From the NCBI GenBank assembly GCA_965204775.1, contig CBDBFH010000022.1:1-64000 (forward strand): a stretch of DNA of 64,000 nucleotides, given 5' to 3'. Of this stretch, positions 15,987 to 24,634 are shown in pieces. The stretch comes from CBDBFH01 sp965204775. Its GTDB lineage: Bacteria > Pseudomonadota > Alphaproteobacteria > JAPOUT01 > G958296285. How positions within the stretch are numbered: position 1 is the first letter of the stretch; every line of letters begins with the position of its first letter. The notes under the pieces are model-generated. The model did not search any database. It was not told the DNA's origin and worked only from the letters and a program-made list of their open reading frames with translations. Position numbers and translations under genes: made by a program.

Positions 15987-16165
15987 TGGCCCGGGCCGAC
16001 GCCTGTCTGATCGTCGCGGGGATCGCCGGCGGGCTGGCGCTGACGCTGATGCTCGGGGTCCGGCTGATCTCGCCGGCACGCTTCGCCCAGGCTCTGGGCG
16101 GCGGTCTGGTCGGTCTCGCCGTGGCGAAAGCCGCCCTGGTCCTGAGCGGGGCGGACCATGGCTGA
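15986..16165 (+). CDS. Small membrane protein between virB2 and virB3
   Basis: A 59-aa protein starting at ATG 15986, which overlaps the virB2 stop, and ending inside the virB3 start region. It has one clear hydrophobic helix (LIVAGIAGGLALTLMLGVRLI) and a second (ALGGGLVGLAVAKAALVLSG). I do not recognise a family. The overlaps on both sides argue that it is a real gene of the T4SS operon. Confidence 0.65.
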   Translation: MARADACLIVAGIAGGLALTLMLGVRLISPARFAQALGGGLVGLAVAKAALVLSGADHG

Positions 16166-16493
16166 GGAACGACTGATCGAAGAGCCCCTCTTCCTGGCCT
16201 GCACCCGGCCGGCGATAATCCTGGGCGTGCCCATGGAGGCCATGGGCGTCAACGTCATGATCTCCGGCCTGGCCTTTCTCGTCGGCGGCAGCCTGCTCTA
16301 TCTGCTGATCGCGCCGGCCCTGCATCTGGTCTTTCGCGCGATCTGCAAGGTGGACCACAACGCCTTCCGGCTTCTGCTGGTCTTCGTCGACACCAAGGGC
16401 CGGTCCCGCAACGGCGCCCTGTGGGGCGGCAGCTCGGCGACACCCCTCCCCCTTGTCCGGCGCTACAGCGCAAGGGAGTTGGTCCGTGGGTGA
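16158..16493 (+). CDS. virB3: VirB3/TrbD-like T4SS membrane protein
   Basis: A 111-aa inner-membrane component that partners VirB4 in pilus assembly. The family pattern is visible: LIEEPLFLACTRPAIILGVPMEAMGVNVMISGLAFLVGGSLLYLLIAPALHLVFRAICKVDHNAFRLLLVF. The LF.A.TRPA..LGVP motif and the paired membrane helices are characteristic. Its end overlaps the virB4 GTG start at 16486. Intact. Confidence 0.88.
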   Translation: MAEERLIEEPLFLACTRPAIILGVPMEAMGVNVMISGLAFLVGGSLLYLLIAPALHLVFRAICKVDHNAFRLLLVFVDTKGRSRNGALWGGSSATPLPLVRRYSARELVRG

Positions 16494-17178
16494 GCTCCGT
16501 CTCTCGCCGTCGCGCCTGCGCAGGGAGGGCGACGCCCTGGCCGGCCTGCCCTATGCGCGCCACGCCTCGGACCACATCGTCACGCTCGATAGCGGGGCGC
16601 TGATGATCGCCTTCCAGCTGCAGGGCGCGGCGTTCGAGACCGCCGACCCGCGCGATCTGAACGACTGGCACGTCAAGCTCAACCAGACCTGGCGCAACCT
16701 GGCCGACGACCGGTTGGCGATCTGGCACCACATCGTCCGACGCGAGGTCCTGCCCGAGGTCATGGGCGGGTTCCGCTCCGACTTCGCACGCGATCTGAGC
16801 CAAGCCTACGAGGCGCGGCTCGGAGGCCGGCGGCTGTTCGTCAACGAACTCTTTGTCACTCTGGTGCTCCATCCCGGCCGTGATCCCGGTGATCGCGCGG
16901 CGGCGCTCATGCGTCGCCTGCAGACAGCCCGCCGTCAGGACACGGAGGTCGCCCCGGAACAGATCAAGCGGCTCGAGGACGCCGCGCGCGATCTTGAGCA
17001 GTATCTCGGCCGCTATGCGCCGCGCCGCCTTGGCCTGTACCAACACGGAGACATCTGGTGCTCCGAACCGATGGAGCTGGTTCGGCTCGTCCTCACCGGC
17101 CGGCCGGGACGCGTCCCCATCGTCTACGGCCATCTCGGATCACCGCCGCGGGCTCGCTGGCGCCGGCGTCAGGTCTGA
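16486..17178 (+). pseudogene. virB4: VirB4 ATPase, truncated after the N-terminal domain
   Basis: VirB4 powers pilus assembly and is normally about 800 aa. Here only the first ~220 residues remain (CagE/TrbE/VirB N-terminal domain), starting at GTG 16486 inside virB3. Homology is good up to MELVRLVLTGRPGRVPIVYGHLGS, which precedes the family's next conserved block. It then ends abruptly near 17,145 and the frame runs 11 foreign codons to a stop. The Walker A ATPase domain is missing, so the conjugation machine cannot work. A deletion has fused this point to the fragment that follows. Confidence 0.85.
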
Positions 17179-18485
17179 CGAAGGTGGAGGCGGCGAACTG
17201 GCAAGACTGTCCCGAGCCGATGGCGTCACGCCTGGACCAGGGGCTCAATGAGGCGACGTCGGTCTCCCGGTACTGCAAGGCTTTTGACCTGGCTCGATGG
17301 GTGACGGACGCCTGTCAGCGGGCCCAGGCGGGAACGATCGATCCCGGCGAGCGGCAGGCGGTCCACCGCTGGCTCCTCCAGCCCAGCATCAAGCTCAACT
17401 CGCGCCTCCTCGCCCTCGTGCGCCGCGCTCCGGTCGTCAAGGATCGTCAAGGCGAATGGGTCGCCCCCGTCGATCTGGCCATGCTTCCCGCCCGTGACGC
17501 GGCCCTGCTGGGCGACGCCGTTCATGCCCCTGCGAGCGAGCTCGCGCGCCGATCCGATCTGCTCCGACGGCTCAATGTTCGCCGCAAGGTGACCGCTCCG
17601 GATCTGCTGGCCCTCGCCGAACGGGTGGCCGCGTCGCCCGATCGCGCGGAGCCGTTCGAGGAACTACTCGGTCGCCACAGCGCCTTGCTCCGGCCCGCCT
17701 TGGTCAAGGCCCTGGCAGGGACCCCATGCCTACGCAGCCGGTCCGGCGCGATCGCCGCGCCCGAAGATCTTCACCTGGCCACGGTCAGCAATATCGAATG
17801 GCTGGATGACGACGCCCGGATCGTCGGGGGCTCGGCGGTCAGCCTTTACAGAAAGCTGGGTTGCCTGTCCGAGCCCCGGGCCGACACCCTTTACGCCGCC
17901 TTGGCGGAGCGTCGCGCCGCCAACGCCCCGCCGCCCCGTCCCGAAGACTTTTATCCCGCCCTCGTCGAGGCCCTGAAGGCGGAAGGCGCCGCCGTCTCAC
18001 GCTGGTCAACGGAGCCGATCCTGTATCTGGGCGGCTCCTACCATGCGCCCGAGGACTGCCTCGTTCTCCAGGGCTCCGCACGCCTGTTCAGCGCCGCCCT
18101 GCCCGTCCATCGGGGCTCCGAAGCCGTCGCCCGCGCCTTCGAGTCGCTCGGCGCCAGCAACGTCGCCCGGCCCCGGCACTGGCTCGCCCTGTTCGGCTGG
18201 TTTCAGGATCGGGCGGCCGCCCACGGGGGCGTCCTCACACGATCGGAGCAGACCGCGCTACGGGAAGCCTACAGACGCCACCTGTTTCACCCCGCGCTGG
18301 AGGTCCCGGCCGATCTGCGTTTCCTTCTTTCGACGACCGGCAGACTGTTCTCCCAGACTGACCTCGCCGCCCACCGCCTCGTGGAGAACGACTATCCGGC
18401 GCTCGCGGACGGTCTTGAGGCGATCCACGCCCCAATGGCCTTCGGCGACCTCGATGAACACTCCCGTACAATGCTTCGACGCTAG
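17146..18485 (+). pseudogene. Internal fragment of a large sacsin-like protein
   Basis: An open frame of about 445 codons with no start of its own, beginning at the virB4 breakpoint and ending just past the integrase breakpoint. The sequence looks like the middle of large bacterial proteins with a sacsin/No-Vein-type N-terminal ATPase. Suggestive stretches are GTPCLRSRSGAIAAPEDLHL and LRFLLSTTGRLFSQTDLAAH, repeated units of the type 'parameter list then DGxL/xSGxx then position label'. No ATP-binding N motif or Walker motif is present. Such genes are frequent cargo of mobile and defence islands. Family assignment is tentative. Confidence 0.4.
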
Positions 18486-19300
18486 ACGTTGTGAGGGCGT
18501 GAGCGCTTCATGCGCGCAGCCGGGATCGACCAGACCGCAATGTCGAAATCCACCTCGGTCCAGACCCCGTCCTGAAGTTCGCTCTTCCGAACCATGCTGA
18601 GCAGGATGAACTTCAAGCCGAGCCTGATGGTCGGCAGGGTCGCCACCTCACCCAAGAGCATCAGCATGATCCGGATTTCGGCCGGGTTGAGTGACCGATC
18701 GCGCGGTCGGAAGGTGGCGATCGAAGCCGGACCCACGTCATCCGCAGGGTTGTCGATCTTCTCACCGTGGAGGATGGCCCAGCCGTAGATCTGTTTGACG
18801 ATATCCCGGACGTGGATCGCCGTGGCGGGCGCCCCGCGATCCACAATCGTCTTGCAGTGCGCCCGCAGGTCGTCAGGTGTGATCTCGCTCAGCAGGCGGT
18901 TCTTCCACTTTGGCAGAACGTCCCGATTGAAGATGGCCCGGCGCATGTCGCGGGTGCTGTCCGCCATCGGCGCGCGGTCCATCCAGCCTTGGGCGACCTG
19001 TGCGAAATCCTGAGCTTCCTTCAGGCGACGTTTGGCGCGCTGCTTTTCGACTGCGGGCGACACCCCGTCCGCGATCGCCTTCTTCACCTCGATAAGCCGC
19101 TCGCGGGCTTGGGCCAGCGTCAGTCCGGCCCGACCGTAGCGACCGAGCGTCAAGGTCTCTCGACGGCCGTTGAAGCGATAGTCGTAGCGGAATGAGATTG
19201 CGCCGCCCGTCGAGACATAGACGTACATGCCGTCCCTGTCGGTAATCTTGTAAGCCCTTGCTTTCGGACGCAAATTCTTCAGTGCGGTGTCGGTAAGCAC
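18482..19300 (-). pseudogene. P4-type tyrosine integrase, C-terminally truncated
   Basis: Site-specific recombinase of a genomic island. The N-terminal DUF4102 arm-binding domain is complete (VLTDTALKNLRPKARAY, then YDYRFNGRRETLTLGRYG), followed by the core-binding domain. In the catalytic domain the first Arg is present (SMVRKSELQDGVWTEVDF). The protein stops after AARMKRSRPHNV at 272 aa; the HxxR and Tyr motifs are missing, so it is inactive. The start is GTG 19300, with GAGG upstream; the frame is open further upstream but without homology. It points away from the guaA 3' end 290 bp away, as expected for a guaA-inserted island. Confidence 0.85.
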
Positions 19301-19483
19301 GGTATAATCGCCTCTGTCCGTCGATCCTCGAATTCGGTCACGCCGAGACGGTTTTTTCCTAGTTATCTCAACGACTTGCTGGGAATAAATACCGTCAGGG
19401 CGGGGCCCGATGTCACAACGGTATGAGCCCGAGTCCGCCAGATCAATGCAGCCGCGTACCGTCGCGCAGTCCGACAAAACGGA

Positions 19484-19514
19484 AAAAGACCCTCCGAATG
19501 GCTCCGAAGGGTCT
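19484..19514 (-). terminator. Rho-independent terminator downstream of guaA
   Basis: On the minus strand GACCCT and AGGGTC (ends of 19489-19514) form a six-base stem, extended by two pairs beyond a mismatch, followed by five T residues (19488-19484). A diverged copy of the hairpin sequence (CCGAAGGGTC) lies closer to guaA at about 19,577-19,586. Confidence 0.65.
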
Positions 19515-19612
19515 CGACAGAATTCACAATGTTGTCAGGCCTTTAGAGGCTGTTTCGGAAGCGATACCGAATGCTACCGAAGGGTCGGGACTATTCCCAC
19601 TCGATCGTGCCC
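19515..19612. other. Probable island attachment region at the guaA 3' end
   Basis: The last codons and stop of guaA (from 19591) and the short spacer after it lie 290 bp from the integrase start. Insertion into the guaA 3' end by P4-type integrases is established for many genomic islands. The partner repeat would lie left of base 1 and cannot be seen, so the exact att core is not defined here. Confidence 0.45.
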
Positions 19613-21153
19613 GGCGGCTTCGACGTCACGTCGTACACCACGCGATTGACGCCGCGGACTTCGTTGATGATGCGGGTGGCGGTTTTGGCCAGGACGTCCC
19701 AGGGGAATTGGTAGAAGTCGGCGGTCATGCCGTCGGTGGAGGTGACGGCGCGGAGGGCCAGGACTTTTTCGTAGGTGCGGGCGTCGCCCATGACGCCGAC
19801 GGTCTTGACCGGCAGAAGCACGGCGAAGGCCTGCCAGATGTCGTCGTAGAGGCCGGCCTTGCGGATTTCGTCGAGATAGATGGCGTCGGCCTGTTGCAGG
19901 GTCTCGACGGCGTCGGGGGTGATCTCGCCGGGGATGCGGATGGCCAGGCCGGGTCCCGGGAACGGGTGGCGGCCGACGAAGGCGTCGCTCAGGCCCAGTT
20001 CGCGGCCCAGAGCGCGGACCTCGTCCTTGAACAGTTCGCGCAAGGGCTCGACCAGTTTCAGCTTCATATAGTCGGGCAGGCCGCCGACATTGTGGTGGCT
20101 CTTGATGACGTGGGCCTTGCCGCTGGACGAGGAGACGCTCTCGATCACGTCGGGATAGAGGGTGCCCTGGGCCAGGAATTCGGCGCCCTCGATCTTGGCG
20201 GACTCGCGGTCGAACACCTCGATGAACAGGCGGCCGATGGTCTTGCGCTTGGTCTCCGGGTCCGAAATCCCGGCCAGTTCGCCCAGGAATTCCTTCGATG
20301 CATCAACATGCACCAGAGGGATGTTGTAGTGCTCTCGGAACAGGGTCGTGACCTGGGTCGCCTCGTCCTTGCGCAGCAGGCCGGTGTCGACGAACACGCA
20401 GGTCAGTTGGTCGCCGATGGCCTCGTGGATCAGCACGGCGGCGACCGAGGAGTCCACGCCGCCCGACAGGCCGCAGATCACCTTGGCGTCGCCGACCTGT
20501 TCGCGGATCTGGGCGATCTTTTCGTCGCGATAGGCGGCCATGGTCCAGTCGCCCTTCAAGCCCGCGATGCCGTGGGTGAAGTTCTTCAGCATCTGGTGGC
20601 CGCGCGGGGTGTGCATCACCTCGGGGTGGAACTGCACGCCATAGAAGCGGCGGGTCTCGTCGGCGATCGCCGCATAGGGCGATCCGTCAGACGAGGCGAC
20701 GACGTCGAAACCTTCCGGGATGGCGACGATCTTGTCGCCATGGCTCATCCAGACGGTTTCTTCCTCGCCGACCGGGGCCAGGCCGGCCAGCAGGGGCGAG
20801 GTTTTTTCGACCGTGATCTCGGCGCGGCCGAACTCGCGGGTGTGGCCGCCTTCGACCTTGCCGCCCAGCTGTTCGCACATCGTCATCTCGCCGTAGCAGA
20901 TGCCCAGCACCGGCACGCCCGCCTCGAACACGCCATGCGGCGCGCGGGGACTGCCTTCCTCGTGAACGCTTTCCGGCCCGCCCGACAGGATGATGGCCGC
21001 CGGGTTCATGGCGGCCAGGGCGGCCTCGGCCTTCTGGAACGGGTGGATCTCGCAATAGACGCTGGCCTCGCGCAGACGGCGCGCGATCAGTTGCGTCACC
21101 TGGCTGCCGAAATCGACGATGAGGACCTTTTGGTGGTCTTGCGGCGTGGTCAT
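19591..21153 (-). CDS. guaA: GMP synthase (glutamine-hydrolysing), first copy
   Basis: Converts XMP to GMP with glutamine and ATP. At 520 aa it is complete: class I glutamine amidotransferase domain with GICYGEM (nucleophilic Cys) and the FHPEV histidine-glutamate pair, ATP-pyrophosphatase PP-loop GLSGGVDSS, and the C-terminal dimerisation domain ending NRVVYDVTSKPPGTIEWE. The ATG overlaps the mtnN stop (ATGA). It is the last gene of guaB-MAPEG-rsmB-mtnN-guaA. A second, divergent guaA is at 33,116, which is unexpected in one genome. Confidence 0.97.
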   Translation of the reverse strand: MTTPQDHQKVLIVDFGSQVTQLIARRLREASVYCEIHPFQKAEAALAAMNPAAIILSGGPESVHEEGSPRAPHGVFEAGVPVLGICYGEMTMCEQLGGKVEGGHTREFGRAEITVEKTSPLLAGLAPVGEEETVWMSHGDKIVAIPEGFDVVASSDGSPYAAIADETRRFYGVQFHPEVMHTPRGHQMLKNFTHGIAGLKGDWTMAAYRDEKIAQIREQVGDAKVICGLSGGVDSSVAAVLIHEAIGDQLTCVFVDTGLLRKDEATQVTTLFREHYNIPLVHVDASKEFLGELAGISDPETKRKTIGRLFIEVFDRESAKIEGAEFLAQGTLYPDVIESVSSSSGKAHVIKSHHNVGGLPDYMKLKLVEPLRELFKDEVRALGRELGLSDAFVGRHPFPGPGLAIRIPGEITPDAVETLQQADAIYLDEIRKAGLYDDIWQAFAVLLPVKTVGVMGDARTYEKVLALRAVTSTDGMTADFYQFPWDVLAKTATRIINEVRGVNRVVYDVTSKPPGTIEWE

Positions 21154-21857
21154 GGCGTGATCGAATCCGGGGCGGGAAGTTGCGCGGGGTCTTGGCCGGG
21201 TAAGGCCGAAAGTTCAAGGGCGGCGAGGCCGTCGGCCTCAAGTACCGCGATCAGGCGATCCAGCGCGATGGCCATATTCCGGTCGACGTGATCCAGGGCG
21301 GAGGTCCAGTCCTCCAGCGCCTTCAGCTCGGCGCGGCCGTCCGATACGCCGCGCAGGGCGATCAGCGGCAGGCCGAACGTCTGGGCGGCGCGGACCAGGG
21401 CCCAGGTCTCCATGTCCACCATCTCGGCGTCGATGGCGTCATAGGCGGCGCCGGACACGACATTGCCGCCCGTCGACAGGCGCGCGACCGGCACGCCGGG
21501 TATCGGGCACGGCAGGGGCAGGACCGCAGGCTGGTCCAGCAGCGGCGTCACGCCCTTGGGAAAGCCCAGCGGGCTGGCGTCCATGTCGCGGTAGGCGACC
21601 GATGAGGCCTGATAGACGACGGCGTGCTCCAGCACCCGGGATCCGCACGACCCCAGCGACACGATCAGGTCCGGCAGGTCGCCCGCCGCCTCCAGCCGCG
21701 CCAGGGCGGTGCTCAGCACCACCGCCGCCTCGACAGGACCGATGCCGGTCATCAGGGGCTGGATGCGGGCGCGCAGGTCTTCGCCGTATTCGGCCGGGGC
21801 CGCCATGACGCACAGGACCGAGACGTCGCCGTATCGCTCCTGGCGTCCCGTCCTCAC
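21150..21857 (-). CDS. mtnN: MTA/SAH nucleosidase-like phosphorylase-family protein
   Basis: Hydrolyses 5'-methylthioadenosine and S-adenosylhomocysteine in the methyl cycle. The 235-aa protein shows the purine-nucleoside-phosphorylase fold: VMAAPAEYG near the N-terminus (catalytic Glu), LIVSLGSCGS, the nucleoside-binding EMVDMETWALVRAA, and LRGVSDGRAEL with the catalytic Asp. It is embedded between rsmB and guaA with four-base overlaps on both sides. The exact start is uncertain: a GTG at VSVLCVMAAP would remove 12 residues. Confidence 0.82.
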   Translation of the reverse strand: MRTGRQERYGDVSVLCVMAAPAEYGEDLRARIQPLMTGIGPVEAAVVLSTALARLEAAGDLPDLIVSLGSCGSRVLEHAVVYQASSVAYRDMDASPLGFPKGVTPLLDQPAVLPLPCPIPGVPVARLSTGGNVVSGAAYDAIDAEMVDMETWALVRAAQTFGLPLIALRGVSDGRAELKALEDWTSALDHVDRNMAIALDRLIAVLEADGLAALELSALPGQDPAQLPAPDSITP

Positions 21858-23155
21858 GCGGTGCGCTCGTAAACGGCGGCGAAGAAGCCGTCGGTGTCGG
21901 CGGACGCCGGCGACAGTCGCAGGCGCGCGCCGTCAGCCAGTTCGGCGAACTTCGAGCGCGCCGCATCGGTCAGTTGACCCGCCGCCAGAAGCTCGGCGAC
22001 GGCGACCGGACGGAACTCGCTGTTGGCGGCCTCAAAGGCGTCCACGCTGGCCTCGTTCTCACGCGCCAGCATCGAGCAGGTCACATAAACCAGTCGTCCG
22101 CCCGGTTTCACCAGCTTGGCCGCCTGACCCAGGATGCGGACCTGCAGGCCGTGCAGCTTCTCGACCTCTTCCGCCGTCAGACGCCAGGCGTCCTCGGGGC
22201 GACGACGCCAGGTGCCGGAACCCGAACAGGGCGCATCGACGAAGACCAGATCGGCCTGACCGTTCAGGTCCTCCAGACCGCCGCCGTTCTGACCGATCAG
22301 GACCAGATCGGCCTCGACGCCCGCGCGTTGCAGACGGGGGCGGATGTTCTCAAGACGCTTGTTCACGACATCGGAGGCCACCAGCTTGCCCTGCCCGCCC
22401 ATGGCCTGGGCCAGACCCAGGGTCTTGCCGCCGCCGCCCGCGCAGTAGTCCACCACCGTCGCGCCCGGTTCGGCGCCCGCCAGCCAGCAGACGACTTGGC
22501 TGCCTTCGTCCTGAATCTCGAACTTGCCGGCCTTGAAGCCTTCCATCGCCTGGATGTTGGGCGGCGGCTCGGACGGCACGCGCAGACCCCATTCGGACCA
22601 GGGCGTGCGCGACACGTCCAGACCGGCCTCGCGCAGTTCGGTCTCGACCTCTTGCACCGTCGCGACGGCGCCGTTGACGCGCAGGTCGATGGGCGCGCGG
22701 GGCGCCATCAGGGCGTGGGCTTCCCCGGCCCAGCGCTCGCCGAAGACAGCCTTGAAATCTTCGACCACGAACTCGGGCAGACCGGCGGCGACCCAGCCGG
22801 GCAGTTCGCCCTGCCCGGCCGTGATGCGGCTGCGCTCCTGTTTCGACAGCGGACGCGGCCCATAGCCGTCGCCCGAATGCAGGGCCTCGATCTCTTCCAG
22901 CGGCAGGCCGTCGATGGCGTGCAGCGAGCCGATGACCAGGGCGCGCCCATCCTCGCGACCGCCCATGATCCACGACAGGCGGCCGCGCGCGCGCAGCACC
23001 TTGTAGACGCGGTCGGCGATGGCGCGACGATCCTTGGACCCGGCGTAGCGGTTGGCGGTCCCCCAGGCCTTCATCACGGCCTCGGCCGGTTGGCGGCCCT
23101 GGGCGATGGAATCCAGGACGGAGGCGGCGGCGGCGAGGCGGGCGGCTGGGGTCAA
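21854..23155 (-). CDS. rsmB: 16S rRNA m5C methyltransferase of the RsmB family
   Basis: SAM-dependent RNA cytosine-C5 methyltransferase (433 aa). An N-terminal NusB-like helical domain is followed by a Rossmann methyltransferase core: VVDYCAGGGGKTLGLAQ (SAM binding), VDAPCSGSGTWRRRPE (motif IV, with the Cys that releases product) and VTCSMLARENE (motif VI, catalytic Cys). E. coli RsmB modifies C967 of 16S rRNA; the same target is assumed. It starts one base after the MAPEG stop region and overlaps mtnN by four bases. Confidence 0.93.
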   Translation of the reverse strand: MTPAARLAAAASVLDSIAQGRQPAEAVMKAWGTANRYAGSKDRRAIADRVYKVLRARGRLSWIMGGREDGRALVIGSLHAIDGLPLEEIEALHSGDGYGPRPLSKQERSRITAGQGELPGWVAAGLPEFVVEDFKAVFGERWAGEAHALMAPRAPIDLRVNGAVATVQEVETELREAGLDVSRTPWSEWGLRVPSEPPPNIQAMEGFKAGKFEIQDEGSQVVCWLAGAEPGATVVDYCAGGGGKTLGLAQAMGGQGKLVASDVVNKRLENIRPRLQRAGVEADLVLIGQNGGGLEDLNGQADLVFVDAPCSGSGTWRRRPEDAWRLTAEEVEKLHGLQVRILGQAAKLVKPGGRLVYVTCSMLARENEASVDAFEAANSEFRPVAVAELLAAGQLTDAARSKFAELADGARLRLSPASADTDGFFAAVYERTA

Positions 23156-23156
23156 G

Positions 23157-23558
23157 TCAGGCTTTCAGGAAAAACAGGGACGCCAGCACCATGACCAGTC
23201 CCGCAAGCGAGACCAGCCAGACCAGCGACCGAACATAGGGAACGCCAAAGGCGTAAAGCGGCACATAGACGACGCGCGCCCAGAAATAGAGCGCCGTCCC
23301 CCACAGTGTCAGGGGGCTTTCCGCCCCGCTCACATGGGCGATCAGCACGGCGCCGATGAACAGCGGCAGGGTCTCATACAGATTGGCCTGGGCGCGTTCC
23401 AGACGGCCGGTCAGCGGGCGCGTCGCCGCCGGCGTCGTGTCGCGCGCGCCCGCATTCCATTTCGAACCGAACTCGACCGTCCGCGCCCCTGCCGGCAGGA
23501 AGACCTGCACCAGCGCCAGGATCAGCGTCAGGGCCAGATAGGTCAGTTCGGTCGTCAT
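23157..23558 (-). CDS. MAPEG-family membrane protein
   Basis: A 133-aa protein with four hydrophobic segments. The family signature is visible: ERAQANLYETLPLFIGAVLIAHVSG, where the ERAxxNxxE motif is the glutathione-binding element of MAPEG enzymes, followed by GTALYFWARVVYVPLYAFGVPYVRSLVW. Bacterial members are mostly uncharacterised. It lies between guaB and rsmB, a common alphaproteobacterial arrangement. Intact. Confidence 0.9.
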   Translation of the reverse strand: MTTELTYLALTLILALVQVFLPAGARTVEFGSKWNAGARDTTPAATRPLTGRLERAQANLYETLPLFIGAVLIAHVSGAESPLTLWGTALYFWARVVYVPLYAFGVPYVRSLVWLVSLAGLVMVLASLFFLKA

Positions 23559-23562
23559 GGCC

Positions 23563-23850
23563 TCAACCCTGTCTGTAGTTCGGCGCCTCGCGCGTGATCA
23601 TCACGTCGTGGACATGGCTTTCCCGCAGGCCCGCGCCGGTGATGCGCACGAAGCGCGCGCGCTCCTGGAAGTCGGTGATCGTGCCGGCGCCGACATAGCC
23701 CATGGAGGCGCGAAGCCCGCCGACCAGTTGGTGCAGCACCGGCGCGATCGGGCCCTTGTAGGCGGTCTGGCCCTCGATGCCCTCGGGCACCAGCTTCTCG
23801 GACGACACTTCCTTCTGGAAGTATCGGTCGGCCGAGCCGCGCGCCATGGC
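23563..23850 (-). pseudogene. guaB: IMP dehydrogenase, C-terminal fragment cut at the contig junction
   Basis: Only the last ~95 residues of GuaB remain: GAMARGSADRYFQKE, then the flap and C-terminus LVPEGIEGQTAYKGP ... LHQLVGGLRASMGYVGAGTI ... ARFVRITGAGLRESHVHDV. Upstream of GAMA the frame turns into unrelated residues (TRA and beyond) where the family has the invariant YRGMGS block. The catalytic Cys loop and the CBS domains are missing. A complete, divergent guaB is at 31,174. The break at 23,850-23,853 coincides with a change of gene content and composition. Confidence 0.93.
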
Positions 23851-23869
23851 CCCCGCTCGTGTGGCTGGC

Positions 23870-24358
23870 TCATCCGGACGCAGATCTGCGGGCCAGCGAA
23901 CAGGCGCGGCCTGCCTCCGGCGGGCGGGGCAGGGCGGAATGGGCGCGGGCGGTTTCGGCAATGCGGGCGCGAATGTCGGAAGGGAAGGGCGCAGAGCGGC
24001 GGCGGGTCATGTCAATATGCATGCCGACCTGCTCGCAGGTGGCGGCAAGGTAGTCTTCCCTGGCGTTGTGCATATAGGCCAGCGAATGAATCCGCTTGTC
24101 GTCAAAAGCCAGCAGGTGAAATTGCATCCGGAGCGTATCGCCCTCCTTGACCTCGCGCAGATAGCGGATGTGATTCTCAAGGGTGAAGGTCGAGCCCCGG
24201 CGCTCCTCAAGATAGGAAAGGCCAAGGCCCAGACTGATGAGAAAATCCTCCAGCGCCAGATCAAAGGCGCGAAGATACCAGGCGACATTCATGTGACCAT
24301 TGTAGTCGAGCCATTCGGGCCTGACGCGCATCTCCGGCGCGGTGAAGAGAGGGGTCAT
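23870..24358 (-). CDS. Acyl-CoA thioesterase, 4-hydroxybenzoyl-CoA thioesterase family
   Basis: Hotdog-fold thioesterase of about 162 aa starting at ATG 24358 (MTPLFTAPEM). The signature VRPEWLDYNGHMNVAWYLRAFDLALEDFL holds the catalytic Asp of this family, and LENHIRYLREVKEGDTLRMQFHLLAFDDKRIHSLAYMHNA is the second conserved block. The closing ALPRPPEAGR is also family-typical. The likely substrate is a short acyl- or betaine-CoA; not resolved. It follows the antitoxin gene by 26 bp on the same strand and is the first gene right of the junction. Confidence 0.85.
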   Translation of the reverse strand: MTPLFTAPEMRVRPEWLDYNGHMNVAWYLRAFDLALEDFLISLGLGLSYLEERRGSTFTLENHIRYLREVKEGDTLRMQFHLLAFDDKRIHSLAYMHNAREDYLAATCEQVGMHIDMTRRRSAPFPSDIRARIAETARAHSALPRPPEAGRACSLARRSASG

Positions 24359-24384
24359 GGGGCTTCCGCCTTGTGCTGGGAACT

Positions 24385-24609
24385 TCAGCAACAATCGGTA
24401 TCGCCATCCGTCCGGTCAGGCAAGACCCCGGCGGCGGCCTCCTTCAGGGGCAGGCGCACCTCAAAGGGCAGGCCGTTTTGCAGAACCGACTGGCGGTAAA
24501 AAACCGCTATCGCCTGCGAGGCGCTCAAGCCCAGCGACTTGAAAACACTCTCGGCGGCCTGTTTGAGTTCCGGCTCGATCCGGGTGCAGATCATCGCGCT
24601 CTTGGTCAT
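24385..24609 (-). CDS. RelB/DinJ-family antitoxin, no partner toxin
   Basis: A 74-aa ribbon-helix-helix protein: MTKSAMICTRIEPELKQAAESVFKSLGLSASQAIAVFYRQSVLQNGLPFEV, where the RIxPxLKxxAExVFxxLGLSxSxAI pattern is diagnostic of DinJ/RelB antitoxins. Such proteins repress their own promoter and bind a YafQ/RelE toxin normally encoded directly downstream. Here the downstream gene is a thioesterase instead, so the antitoxin is an orphan or has been recruited as a regulator. Start ATG 24609 has GGGGGAG upstream. Confidence 0.88.
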   Translation of the reverse strand: MTKSAMICTRIEPELKQAAESVFKSLGLSASQAIAVFYRQSVLQNGLPFEVRLPLKEAAAGVLPDRTDGDTDCC

Positions 24610-24634
24610 GGGGGAGACTCCTCTGTATGTCCTT

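Noticed and set aside
19423..21291. 622-codon plus-strand open frame
   Set aside because: Antisense to guaA; composition is the mirror of a real gene.
21974..23194. 406-codon plus-strand open frame
   Set aside because: Antisense to rsmB, with no family features.
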